Shown here: positions 1 through 6,413 of the stretch, piece after piece
Layout: the number at the start of each line of letters is the position of its first letter
How positions within the stretch are numbered: the stretch's first letter is position 1
NCBI GenBank assembly: GCA_013152575.1
Contig: JAADGB010000117.1
Coordinates: 1 to 15,114, forward strand
From: Thermoproteota archaeon
Lineage (GTDB): Archaea; Thermoproteota; Thermoprotei_A; Sulfolobales; Acidilobaceae
Length of the DNA stretch: 15,114 nt
Reading direction: 5' to 3'
Notes under the pieces: generated by a model
What the model saw: the letters and a program-made list of their open reading frames with translations, nothing else
Databases searched by the model: none
Told to the model about the DNA's origin: nothing
Made by a program: the position numbers and the translations under genes

Positions 1-40
1 GAGGAGAGAGATAGAAACATAATAAATCTTATACATTGCA

Positions 41-52
41 AAATATTTAAAA
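41..52 (+). promoter_or_regulatory. Possible TATA box upstream of the phosphoglycerate mutase gene
   Basis: The first 99 bases are AT-rich and hold no recognisable gene. The run AAATATTTAAAA resembles an archaeal TATA box. A start of transcription about 25 bases downstream would give a leader of roughly 60 nt before the GTG start at 139. The call rests on composition and position only, and other AT-rich words nearby could serve instead. Confidence 0.35.
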
Positions 53-138
53 AATGTAGAAATCTCGAAACTCTGCTTAGGAAACTCTAAGTTGTCTTTT
101 TGTTTAGAATCTACACTTATACCTGTTGGTGGTTTGTG

Positions 139-1419
139 GTGAGGGTTGTTTATGTTGTGTTGGATGGTGCTGGGGATGGTTTTGGTGTTGATAGGAAGAG
201 TCTTGTTTTGGCTGATAAGCCTGGGTTAGATGGTTTGGCTAGGAGTAGTGTTTGTGGGCTTGTTTATACTGTTGGGCGTGGTGTTGCTCCTGAGAGTGAT
301 GTTGCGGTTTTGAGCTTGTTGGGTTATGATCCTGACAGGTATTATACTGGTCGCGGGCCGTTGGAGGCGCTTGGCGCCGGTATAGAGTTTAGGAGTGGGC
401 AGTTGGCTTTGAGGGCCAACTATGCCACCATAGATCCGGGATCGTTGAGGATTATTGATAGGAGGGCTGGGAGGAGTGTCTCGACCCGTGAGGCGAGGAT
501 TCTCGCCGAGGCCCTAGACGGGATGGAGCTAGACGGGGGCCGGGCCACCGCATTGTTCAGGGCGACGATAGGCCATAGAGGAGTACTAGTCATAAGGCAT
601 AGGGACATCCCCCTGTCAGCGGATATCACTAACACCGACCCGGCATACGAGCGCGTGGGGAGGATAAGCCACGCGAGGAGCAGCTACGAGCCAATCCTAC
701 AGGAGGCAAAGCCCCTAACAGACAGCGTAGGCGCGAGGAAGGCGGCTGAACTAGTAAACGAGTTCACCCGGAAAGCCATCGAGATACTCGACAAACACCC
801 AGTCAACGAGGAGAGGAGGAGGAAAGGCCTACTACCAGCAAACGCCGTCCTACTCAGAGACGCTGGCGACAGGCTCCCCGAAGCGGAGCCCTTCCAGGAA
901 AAGTATGGGTTAAGGATGGCTAGCATAGTGGAGATGGTTGTAGAGAGGGGGATAGCACTAGCCCTAGGACTAATCGATATACCACTGGGAGTAGACCCGC
1001 AGACCATCGATAGACCAACCCTGCTGAGAAAGGAGGCTGAACTAGCACTCCAGGCCATCGAGAAGTACGATGGAGTATACGTCCACCTCAAAGGGCCAGA
1101 CGAGCCGGGCCACGACGGAGACCTCGAGGGGAAGATAAAGGCGATAGAAGACATAGACAAGTACTTCATACAGCCACTCCTAGACAGGATAGACAGGGAA
1201 GAAGTACTATTCATAGTGACAAGCGACCACGCAACACCATGGCACATGAAATCCCACAGCGACGAGCCAGTACCACTAATGTTCTCCCACCCACGATTCA
1301 ACACGGGCCACGACTCATTCAACGAGGAAACCTGCAAGAACGGAGAACTGGGAGTGCTGGAGAAGGGGTCCCTCATAATACCAACAGCGCTCAACTACCT
1401 CAGGAAACTACAAGGATAA
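139..1419 (+). CDS. apgM: 2,3-bisphosphoglycerate-independent phosphoglycerate mutase, archaeal type
   Basis: Interconverts 3-phosphoglycerate and 2-phosphoglycerate in cytosolic glycolysis and gluconeogenesis. It belongs to the alkaline-phosphatase-like metalloenzyme superfamily. From GTG 139 the protein has 426 residues, close to the usual archaeal length. It opens with RVVYVVLDGAGDG, whose first Asp (residue 9) is a metal ligand. PESDVAVLSLLGYDP follows, with the likely phosphorylated Ser at 53. The C-terminal half has VHLKGPDEPGHDGD and TSDHATPWH, which supply further metal ligands. The frame stays open to TTG 100, but those extra residues are not family-like and have no SD; a GGTGGT lies 5 nt before GTG 139, and GTG 136 is also possible. 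The last 12 nt overlap the convergent HD gene. The first ~350 nt use almost only T- or G-ending codons, while the rest uses A/C-ending codons (see findings). Function is secure; the start is less so. Confidence 0.93.
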   Translation: MRVVYVVLDGAGDGFGVDRKSLVLADKPGLDGLARSSVCGLVYTVGRGVAPESDVAVLSLLGYDPDRYYTGRGPLEALGAGIEFRSGQLALRANYATIDPGSLRIIDRRAGRSVSTREARILAEALDGMELDGGRATALFRATIGHRGVLVIRHRDIPLSADITNTDPAYERVGRISHARSSYEPILQEAKPLTDSVGARKAAELVNEFTRKAIEILDKHPVNEERRRKGLLPANAVLLRDAGDRLPEAEPFQEKYGLRMASIVEMVVERGIALALGLIDIPLGVDPQTIDRPTLLRKEAELALQAIEKYDGVYVHLKGPDEPGHDGDLEGKIKAIEDIDKYFIQPLLDRIDREEVLFIVTSDHATPWHMKSHSDEPVPLMFSHPRFNTGHDSFNEETCKNGELGVLEKGSLIIPTALNYLRKLQG

Positions 1420-1968
1420 CCCGAAAACACTAGCGATAATCTCCCTCAACACCCCACCATACACTCTACCCTCAAGCATCCTCCCAATACTCCTCAACAT
1501 GTTAGACTCTATCTCAGACACCCTCTCAAACCCTAAACGCCTATACCACCCAGCCTTCAGGGCGGTGGCTAACAGCTCCGACAACCGGGCGATGAAAGCC
1601 TCATCCGACCCAGACTCCTCGAACTCCCTTATCAAATCCTTAACCAGGCCATGGACTGGGAGGCTGGAGACAGCGTTCATCTCAGCCTCACGCTTAGCCT
1701 CACCTATCCCCGCAGTACGCGGTATATCGCCTATAACGGCCTCACCAAGATCATGGACGAGCGCCATAACAGCCGCCTTGAACGGGTCAACCATGTATCC
1801 GGCATCGCGGAGCCTGAGAGCTAACTCCAACGCAATAATAGACGCGTGGAAGGAATGCTCAGCCACAGTCTCCGCAAGCCCGTTGGGGACCCCTCTAAGC
1901 ATCCAACCAGTCCTAGACAGCGATGATAACGCCTCAACCATCTCCTCTAAACGCTCCAACACCGCCAC
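1408..1968 (-). CDS. HD-domain metal-dependent phosphohydrolase (YfbR/HDDC2-like)
   Basis: Predicted cytosolic nucleotide phosphohydrolase of 186 aa; relatives such as YfbR and HDDC2 remove phosphate from deoxynucleoside monophosphates. Seen in the protein: AEHSFH with His38, then HDLGEAVIGDI with His72-Asp73, Glu76 and Asp81, the classic HD metal-site pattern. Where the family usually has a last Asp in a (S/A)D-x-L helix, this protein appears to have Glu131 (RLSELLATALKA), a conservative change worth checking. It starts with GTG just after the stop of the upstream JAMM gene (3-nt gap), so the two are very likely one transcript. Its end overlaps the convergent phosphoglycerate mutase gene by 12 nt. 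Family assignment is good; the exact substrate is unknown. Confidence 0.82.
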   Translation of the reverse strand: MAVLERLEEMVEALSSLSRTGWMLRGVPNGLAETVAEHSFHASIIALELALRLRDAGYMVDPFKAAVMALVHDLGEAVIGDIPRTAGIGEAKREAEMNAVSSLPVHGLVKDLIREFEESGSDEAFIARLSELLATALKAGWYRRLGFERVSEIESNMLRSIGRMLEGRVYGGVLREIIASVFGLSL

Positions 1969-1971
1969 CCA

Positions 1972-2724
1972 CTAATACGCTAGACTGTAAAACTTAATAC
2001 TCTCGAGCTTTAACGGCTCCCTCAAACCCCTACCCCTAGCCTTCAGCAAAGCCTCCTTAACCCTGAAGAAATCATCCTCGGTGACAAACCCTAACCTATA
2101 CATAACGAATGCACAGGAAGACGTGGCAACAGCCTCGAACAATCCGCCCTCAACCAGTAGGTCAAGGCCCGACTCCAAATCCTTCAAAGACAACATACAG
2201 GAACCCTCTGGATGAGTATGTATGCTCCCAGTAGCCTTAACGAAAGGGAGAGAAACACGGAGGAACTCGCCCTCGAAGAACGCCACCCTCCCATCATCCA
2301 GGTAGAGCCCCATATACTCGATACCATTCCTAGTCGTCTCAAAAGCCAACTGCTTAAACTCGATAGAGTCAGCCCTCAAAATAATCCCCGGCACAGCCTC
2401 ATACAGGGAAGACAGTGAAACACCCCAAAGCTCCCTAACAGGCGTCAGCCTAACCACAAGCCTCCTATCACCAAGAGAAAACTCCTCCTCATACTCCCCC
2501 AAGCCACCCTGGCTATGGGAAACCCTCACCTCCAAGAGACCCGACTCCACCCTATCCAACACCCATGAAGGGTCGAGCAACTCCTCCTGCACAACATACT
2601 CCAGGGGTGAGACATCGATCTCACCAGACAACCCCTCAATAATATCAATCACACGATAATAGGCGGCTAGGAGCAGGGACCCCCTAGTAACCTTAATCCA
2701 CTGCCTCTTCAACCCAAGATACAC
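1972..2724 (-). CDS. JAMM/Mov34 (MPN+) domain metalloprotease-like protein with unknown N-terminal half
   Basis: 250 aa, GTG start. The C-terminal half (about 115-235) has the full JAMM zinc motif: Glu136 in GIEYMGLYLDDG, then His169-x-His171, seven residues, Ser179, two residues, Asp182 (SIHTHPEG...SLKD). In characterised JAMM proteins these residues bind zinc and cleave isopeptide bonds of ubiquitin or of archaeal ubiquitin-like SAMP proteins. A deconjugating or sulfur-carrier-processing role is therefore an inference here. Residues 1-115 match no family I recognise; they include an acidic stretch and no predicted membrane segment. The gene is followed within 3 nt by the HD phosphohydrolase. 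The promoter TATA appears to lie at about 2754-2760, shared with the divergent gene, which would make the mRNA nearly leaderless. The motif is clear; the biological substrate is not. Confidence 0.75.
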   Translation of the reverse strand: MYLGLKRQWIKVTRGSLLLAAYYRVIDIIEGLSGEIDVSPLEYVVQEELLDPSWVLDRVESGLLEVRVSHSQGGLGEYEEEFSLGDRRLVVRLTPVRELWGVSLSSLYEAVPGIILRADSIEFKQLAFETTRNGIEYMGLYLDDGRVAFFEGEFLRVSLPFVKATGSIHTHPEGSCMLSLKDLESGLDLLVEGGLFEAVATSSCAFVMYRLGFVTEDDFFRVKEALLKARGRGLREPLKLESIKFYSLAY

Positions 2725-2750
2725 CTGCTAAAAATACCCTCAACACACCA

Positions 2751-2762
2751 CGATTAAACCCG
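2751..2762. promoter_or_regulatory. Probable shared TATA element between the JAMM and NfeD-like genes
   Basis: The word CGATTAAACCCG sits in the 79-nt gap between two divergent genes. Read on the minus strand it gives GGTTTAATCG, about 27 nt before the JAMM start, which suggests a near-leaderless mRNA. Read on the plus strand, GATTAAAC would give a start near 2783, followed by the SD at 2792-2797 and the TTG at 2804. The call rests on position and composition only. Confidence 0.35.
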
Positions 2763-2803
2763 AGTATACACCACAGGCTTAACTGCGTGATGGTGAGACA
2801 CGG

Positions 2804-3205
2804 TTGAAGAACAAGTACATCGAAGCAGTCATCGCATTAATAGACGAGATAGCCGTGATAACAATCCTACTATACACAATACTCTACCTACTCCACAGAT
2901 CAGGCTACATAAGCCTAGAATGGATAATCTTCATCTCAATAATATTCGCCGCAATAGTGGGAGGAATAACCTACAGGGTCGCAAGAATCCAAGCCTCAGA
3001 GGCTAAGGTAGGGCCAGAATCCCTGATAGGCGTGAAGGGAGAAGTCATAGAGGACCTAGACCCTGAGGGAAAAGTACTCGTAGAGGGAGAAATATGGACT
3101 GCCATATCACAGAGTGGAGAAGTGATTAGGAGGGGAGAAAAGATACGTGTCACCTCCTATAAGGGCCTCACACTAATCGTAGAGAAGGTGCCCAGGGAGC
3201 GATGA
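2804..3205 (+). CDS. Short membrane protein with NfeD-type C-terminal OB-fold domain
   Basis: 133 aa. Two hydrophobic segments at about 8-30 and 38-58 are followed by a soluble β-rich domain (about 68-130) with the NfeD/YuaF pattern: GVKGEVIEDLDPEGKVLVEGEIWTA, then GEKIRVTSYKGLTLIVEK. NfeD proteins bind or regulate SPFH/stomatin-type membrane scaffolds, usually encoded next door; no SPFH gene lies in this window. It lacks the N-terminal protease domain of long NfeD proteins. The start is TTG 2804, chosen because GGTGAG lies 6 nt upstream and the nearby ATG at 2790 runs into a stop after five codons. The stop overlaps the ATG of the next gene by 4 nt (ATGA), so the two are probably translationally coupled. 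Confidence 0.78.
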   Translation: MKNKYIEAVIALIDEIAVITILLYTILYLLHRSGYISLEWIIFISIIFAAIVGGITYRVARIQASEAKVGPESLIGVKGEVIEDLDPEGKVLVEGEIWTAISQSGEVIRRGEKIRVTSYKGLTLIVEKVPRER

Positions 3206-3558
3206 CATGTCCATGCGAGGATAAGGAAGGAATAGACCTAGTAGTCTGCATCTCTCCTCCCCCAGGAGAGCATGAGATCGACATACCCATATCCAGGAAC
3301 AGGAGCATAATCATCAATAGTAACGGGATATTCATCAGGCAAGTGATACTTGAAGACACACTCCCATTCACAAGAACAGTCACGAAACAAGTAGACCCAG
3401 AATTCCTCCAAAGAATAGCAATCCAGGCTGATGAGAAGAGCCTAGCCTGCCAGGCGGCAAAGTCGCTGGTAGAGGCGGCCCGGGGAGGGTCCCTCGTAGC
3501 AGGAGAGAAATTAGATGAGTGTAGGGGCCTCGTGGAAAAAATACTGGCAGAGTGCTAG
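3202..3558 (+). CDS. Cysteine-containing protein of unknown function, coupled to the NfeD-like gene
   Basis: 118 aa, not recognised. It has no signal peptide or membrane segment. Six cysteines are visible: a CPC motif at the N-terminus (Cys3, Cys5), Cys16, Cys83, Cys107, and Cys118 as the very last residue. The middle (about 26-62) looks like β-strands; residues 66-118 look helical. The ATG overlaps the stop of the NfeD-like gene in an ATGA arrangement with AGGGAG just upstream, so co-translation is likely. That association is the only hint of role, perhaps at the membrane with the NfeD partner. The stop TAG shares the CTAG at 3555-3558 with the stop of the convergent acyl-CoA dehydrogenase. 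Codon use resembles its neighbours, which supports a real gene. Confidence 0.68.
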   Translation: MTCPCEDKEGIDLVVCISPPPGEHEIDIPISRNRSIIINSNGIFIRQVILEDTLPFTRTVTKQVDPEFLQRIAIQADEKSLACQAAKSLVEAARGGSLVAGEKLDECRGLVEKILAEC

Positions 3559-4784
3559 CCCTTAATGTACTCTCTCCCAATAACCTCCCTAGCAATAATG
3601 TACCTCATAATGTTCTGGGCTCCCTCCGCTCCAACCAGGTATGATAGGACTCCCAGGAAGCCCCTCGCCACATTAGTCTCCTTCACATAGCTGTTAGCGC
3701 CATAAGTCACCATCAACGTCTCGAACGCCTTGAACCCTGTCTTCACAGCCTTCAACTTGGCCGAGGCAGAGTAGAAGCTAAGATCCTTCGGCTTCAGCCC
3801 AGGCTCCTTCTTAATGTAGATCCTGTCAGCCATCCAAGCCGCCTCATACACCAAGAGGCGAGCGGCCTCCAACTCCATCGCTATCTCTGCTATAGGGAAG
3901 CTTACCCCCTGGAACGATGATATAGGCCTACCACCGAACAACTCCCTGCCACGCGCCCATTCAACCATCCTCTCCAACGCCCACCTAGACGCTCCAATGT
4001 TGGCGGCAGCGACAAGTATCCTTGCGAGGGTGAAGCCCTCCATAGCATAGTAGAAGCCCCTATTCTCCTCTCCAATCAAATACTTCCCGGGAACCTCGAC
4101 GTCCTTGAAAGTGAGCATCCCCGTCGATATACCATGCCTCCCAATCGTGTTCAGAATAGAGTACTCGAAGCCCTCGGGGACCTCGCCATTCTTATTCCCA
4201 ATGAAGGCGAAGGCAGATATCCCCTTGTGCTTCGCCTCATCGGGACCAGTACGGGTTATGAGGTACCAGGATCCAAGCTCTAACTGCTTCATAGCCTCCC
4301 TTACTCCGCTGATGAATATCTTCTCACCATTTACGACGTAGCTGTCTCCCTTCTTCACAGCCCTCGTACGGGTCCCTGCAACATCACTCCCACCGTGAGG
4401 CTCTGTCGAGGCGATGCCGAAGAAGCCCCTACCCCTACCAACCAGGGGTAGGATCTCGCTCTTCGCCTCCTCGTTACCATAGAGGTAGAGTATGTATGGC
4501 CATGCATTGTTGAGTAGAGTGAACACGGCGACGGCAACCGATGGGTCGTGATAAGCTATCTCCTCAACAGCGATGGCCGCAGATGTGAAGTCTCCTCCCT
4601 GACCACCATACTCCTCGGGGACAGGGATGGCGAATAGACCCTGCTCACCCATCTTATGTATAAGCTCCGTGGGGATCCAGTGCTCCTCATCTATTTTATC
4701 CCAGAGAGGCTGAAGCTCCTTGGCCAGGAACTCTCGGACAGCCTCCCTGAAGATCTTCTGATCCTCACTGAACTCAAAATGCAC
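3555..4784 (-). CDS. Acyl-CoA dehydrogenase
   Basis: FAD flavoprotein predicted to oxidise an acyl-CoA to the trans-2-enoyl-CoA in the cytosol, passing electrons to an electron carrier such as ETF. 409 aa, normal family length. Visible in order: the N-terminal helical domain starting FEFSEDQKIFREAVREF, the FAD/substrate signature GIASTEPHGGSDVAG near residues 121-135, the β-domain, and a C-terminal helical domain ending in AEGAQNIMRYIIAREVIG. Glu387 in that last stretch occupies the usual catalytic-base position (EGT-x-E-I in bacterial relatives). The start is GTG 4784, with GGGGTG 8 nt upstream; an ATG at 4788 is out of frame. No ETF, thiolase or acyl-CoA ligase is nearby, so the chain length and pathway stay open. 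It is divergent from the metallo-hydrolase gene. Confidence 0.92.
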   Translation of the reverse strand: MHFEFSEDQKIFREAVREFLAKELQPLWDKIDEEHWIPTELIHKMGEQGLFAIPVPEEYGGQGGDFTSAAIAVEEIAYHDPSVAVAVFTLLNNAWPYILYLYGNEEAKSEILPLVGRGRGFFGIASTEPHGGSDVAGTRTRAVKKGDSYVVNGEKIFISGVREAMKQLELGSWYLITRTGPDEAKHKGISAFAFIGNKNGEVPEGFEYSILNTIGRHGISTGMLTFKDVEVPGKYLIGEENRGFYYAMEGFTLARILVAAANIGASRWALERMVEWARGRELFGGRPISSFQGVSFPIAEIAMELEAARLLVYEAAWMADRIYIKKEPGLKPKDLSFYSASAKLKAVKTGFKAFETLMVTYGANSYVKETNVARGFLGVLSYLVGAEGAQNIMRYIIAREVIGREYIKG

Positions 4785-4830
4785 GCATCCTACACCCCAT
4801 ATTCCTCAATTCGAAGATGTCGTTTGGATT

Positions 4831-4838
4831 GGTATAAA
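4831..4838. promoter_or_regulatory. TATA-like element in the acyl-CoA dehydrogenase / hydrolase divergent promoter
   Basis: GGTATAAAGG on the plus strand reads CCTTTATACC on the minus strand, 47-54 nt before the acyl-CoA dehydrogenase GTG. A start about 26 nt downstream on the minus strand would fall near 4809 and give a short leader containing the SD GGGGTG. The 144-nt gap also holds the TATA candidate at 4876-4885 for the other gene. Confidence 0.45.
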
Positions 4839-4853
4839 GGTGGGAATGATCAG

Positions 4854-4865
4854 GGATACATATCC
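4854..4865. promoter_or_regulatory. 12-bp dyad (GGATA CA TATCC), possible operator
   Basis: A perfect 5-bp inverted repeat with a 2-bp centre lies midway between the two divergent TATA candidates. GGGCCC follows at 4866-4871. Dyads of this size bind dimeric archaeal regulators, but short palindromes also occur by chance. The location is the only supporting fact. Confidence 0.25.
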
Positions 4866-4875
4866 GGGCCCAGTT

Positions 4876-4885
4876 ATCTATAAGC
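4876..4885 (+). promoter_or_regulatory. Probable TATA box of the metallo-beta-lactamase-fold gene
   Basis: ATCTATAAGC lies 44-53 nt before the ATG at 4929. Transcription would start near 4906 and the short leader would contain the SD GGAGG at 4914-4918, 10 nt before the ATG. Confidence 0.4.
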
Positions 4886-4928
4886 ACCTCTAGGAAGCAC
4901 CATGTACCCCCTTGGAGGATAGGTTTCC

Positions 4929-5834
4929 ATGGCTGGCGAAGGCCTCCTTGACATACACGTAGAGCGTAGGGAAACCCTGGAGTTCCCACTCACCACGCCC
5001 TCCAACTACTACATCGTGAGGTATAGGGACGTAAAGATCCTGGTAGATGCGGGTGCACGGAAACTAGACAAGAACCTGGGAGAAGAGGTGGCAGCCGTAA
5101 TCCTAACACACTGGCACTGGGACCACACATATGGCATAACAGGACTGGAAGAGCCGGTAGTCTGCACAGGCCCGGAGACGGGAGAAATACTATCATCGCT
5201 AGACACGATAGTAAGCAACGTATACAAGCCCCTGGAAGCAATGGGGTTGAAAGTAGAGGAGCTAGGCGGCCCCGTGGGACACTTCTTCAACATGATCAAA
5301 AACCTATACTCGGAGATCGTCGAGGCATACAATTCCGGGAAGAAACACGGGATCACCAACTGCCCCGGCGTCAAGACTGTAGAAGCGTTCCCATGCCCAG
5401 GCCACAATGACGATCACCAGTGCATAAGGCTGGGCAACTATATCTTCGTAGGCGACAATGTAACCATAGGAGAATCGCCTACAACTATAAACTACAGGGA
5501 CTACCTAGTCACCATCCACAAGATACTAGCCAGCGAGTGGCAGTACCTGGCCCCAGGCCATGGAAGGATAATGGATAGGCCCGCCATGCTCGAATACTTC
5601 AACAACGTAGTGGACAGGAAGAATAGGAAGATGATAAAGGTCCTCTCACTAGTCTCCAAGGGCGTAGACAACTTCAACAAACTGTTAAAGCAAGTATACG
5701 GCGTAGACCCAGTACCCCAATCCTACGTTCAGGCTAGGACCCTGATAGGCTACCTGAGACTATTAGAGGACTACGGGGTAATCGAGATAGACTATGATAA
5801 GGGACCCTGGCAGGTAAACTATATGGGAGAGTAG
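4929..5834 (+). CDS. Metallo-beta-lactamase-fold hydrolase with C-terminal helical extension
   Basis: 301 aa, cytosolic. It has the di-zinc hydrolase motif THWHWDHTYG (His61, His63, Asp65, His66) plus later ligands His159 (CPGHNDD), Asp176 (FVGDN) and His211 (APGHG). The superfamily includes glyoxalase II, lactonases, thioesterases and LACTB2-type nucleases. The last ~60 residues (FNKLLKQVYG..., YLRLLEDYGVIEID) look like the small winged-helix tail found in LACTB2-like members. The insert around 115-145 is unusually long. The ATG has GGAGG 10 nt upstream. It shares a promoter region with the acyl-CoA dehydrogenase, so a thioester or acyl-linked substrate is conceivable but unproved. It ends 4 nt from the stop of the convergent S28e gene. 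Confidence 0.85.
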   Translation: MAGEGLLDIHVERRETLEFPLTTPSNYYIVRYRDVKILVDAGARKLDKNLGEEVAAVILTHWHWDHTYGITGLEEPVVCTGPETGEILSSLDTIVSNVYKPLEAMGLKVEELGGPVGHFFNMIKNLYSEIVEAYNSGKKHGITNCPGVKTVEAFPCPGHNDDHQCIRLGNYIFVGDNVTIGESPTTINYRDYLVTIHKILASEWQYLAPGHGRIMDRPAMLEYFNNVVDRKNRKMIKVLSLVSKGVDNFNKLLKQVYGVDPVPQSYVQARTLIGYLRLLEDYGVIEIDYDKGPWQVNYMGE

Positions 5835-5838
5835 GAGT

Positions 5839-6078
5839 CTACCTCCTTCTCCTACTGAGACGGCGCGCCTCTCTCTCAGTCTCCCTCAATATCAGTATGT
5901 CTCCCAGCCTGACGGCCCCCATCACGTTCCTAGTAATGATACGTCCCTTATCCCTTCCCTCGAGTATCCTAACCCTGACCTGCGTGACCTCTCCAGCCAC
6001 ACCTGTCCTACCGATTATCTGGATGACCTCGGCCGGGTAACCGATCTCCTCGATTATGTTCGTCTTCTCCTCAGACAT
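5839..6078 (-). CDS. rps28e: Small ribosomal subunit protein S28e
   Basis: 79-aa OB-fold ribosomal protein of the 30S head. The characteristic GEVTQVRVRILEGRDKGRIITRNVMGAVRLGDILILRETEREAR is present in full, followed by a basic tail (RRLSRRRR). ATG start with GGGTG 7 nt upstream. In many archaea S28e sits in a co-directional L7Ae-S28e-L24e-NDK-IF2 operon. Here it keeps its place beside L24e but is inverted, and no L7Ae is present. Its stop is 4 nt from that of the convergent hydrolase gene. Confidence 0.96.
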   Translation of the reverse strand: MSEEKTNIIEEIGYPAEVIQIIGRTGVAGEVTQVRVRILEGRDKGRIITRNVMGAVRLGDILILRETEREARRLSRRRR

Positions 6079-6112
6079 CCAACCGCACCCGCAGTCACAT
6101 ACCTGTCGGATA

Positions 6113-6131
6113 GGGCTTAAAGGTATTAATT
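6113..6131. promoter_or_regulatory. Overlapping divergent TATA elements for S28e and L24e
   Basis: The 89-nt gap between the divergent ribosomal genes has one AT-rich core, around GGCTTAAAGGTATTAAT. Read on the minus strand, CCTTTAAG would drive S28e with a start near 6092. Read on the plus strand, CTTAAAG or GGTATTAAT would drive L24e with a start near 6145-6152. This suggests the two promoters overlap; it is inferred from position. Confidence 0.4.
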
Positions 6132-6167
6132 CCTCCCCCTACCGGTGTTCAGCTAGGTGTAGATAGA

Positions 6168-6356
6168 GTGCCGAAGCTGAGGACATGCGACTATTGCGGG
6201 CGCTCGATAGAGCCAGGGACAGGTATAATGTTCGTCACCAGGAGAGGCCAAGTACTATGGTTCTGCAGCAGCAAGTGCTACAAGAACTTCCTCAAGCTAA
6301 GGAGGAGGCCAGACAGGCTAGCGTGGATTAAGAAGATGAAGAAGAAGCTAGCCTAG
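6168..6356 (+). CDS. rpl24e: Large ribosomal subunit protein L24e
   Basis: 62-aa zinc-binding 50S protein. The zinc ligands are visible as Cys7-x2-Cys10 and Cys33-x3-Cys37, in RTCDYCGRSIEPGTG and WFCSSKCYKNF. The C-terminal part is Lys/Arg-rich, as expected for rRNA contact. The start is GTG, with GGTG 8 nt upstream. It is followed after 57 nt by NDK in the same direction, the usual archaeal neighbour. Confidence 0.96.
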   Translation: MPKLRTCDYCGRSIEPGTGIMFVTRRGQVLWFCSSKCYKNFLKLRRRPDRLAWIKKMKKKLA

Positions 6357-6369
6357 GAGGCCAGGGAAC

Positions 6370-6380
6370 CCCTAATATAC
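6370..6380 (+). promoter_or_regulatory. Possible internal promoter (TATA) before NDK
   Basis: CCTAATATACC lies 34-44 nt before the NDK start, in the 57-nt L24e-NDK gap. It would place transcription start near 6400, just ahead of the GGTGAT SD at 6403-6408. Read-through from L24e is equally possible. Confidence 0.3.
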
Positions 6381-6413
6381 CAGCCACCATGCGGTTCTAA
6401 ACGGTGATATGGA

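Noticed and set aside
100..138. TTG 100 as the phosphoglycerate mutase start
   Set aside because: The added residues (LFRIYTYTCWWFV) are not seen in the family, and no SD precedes the TTG.
684..1394. 236-codon open frame on the minus strand across the phosphoglycerate mutase gene
   Set aside because: It is opposite a well-supported enzyme, its composition is Ser-rich and low in complexity, and it has no SD or family match.
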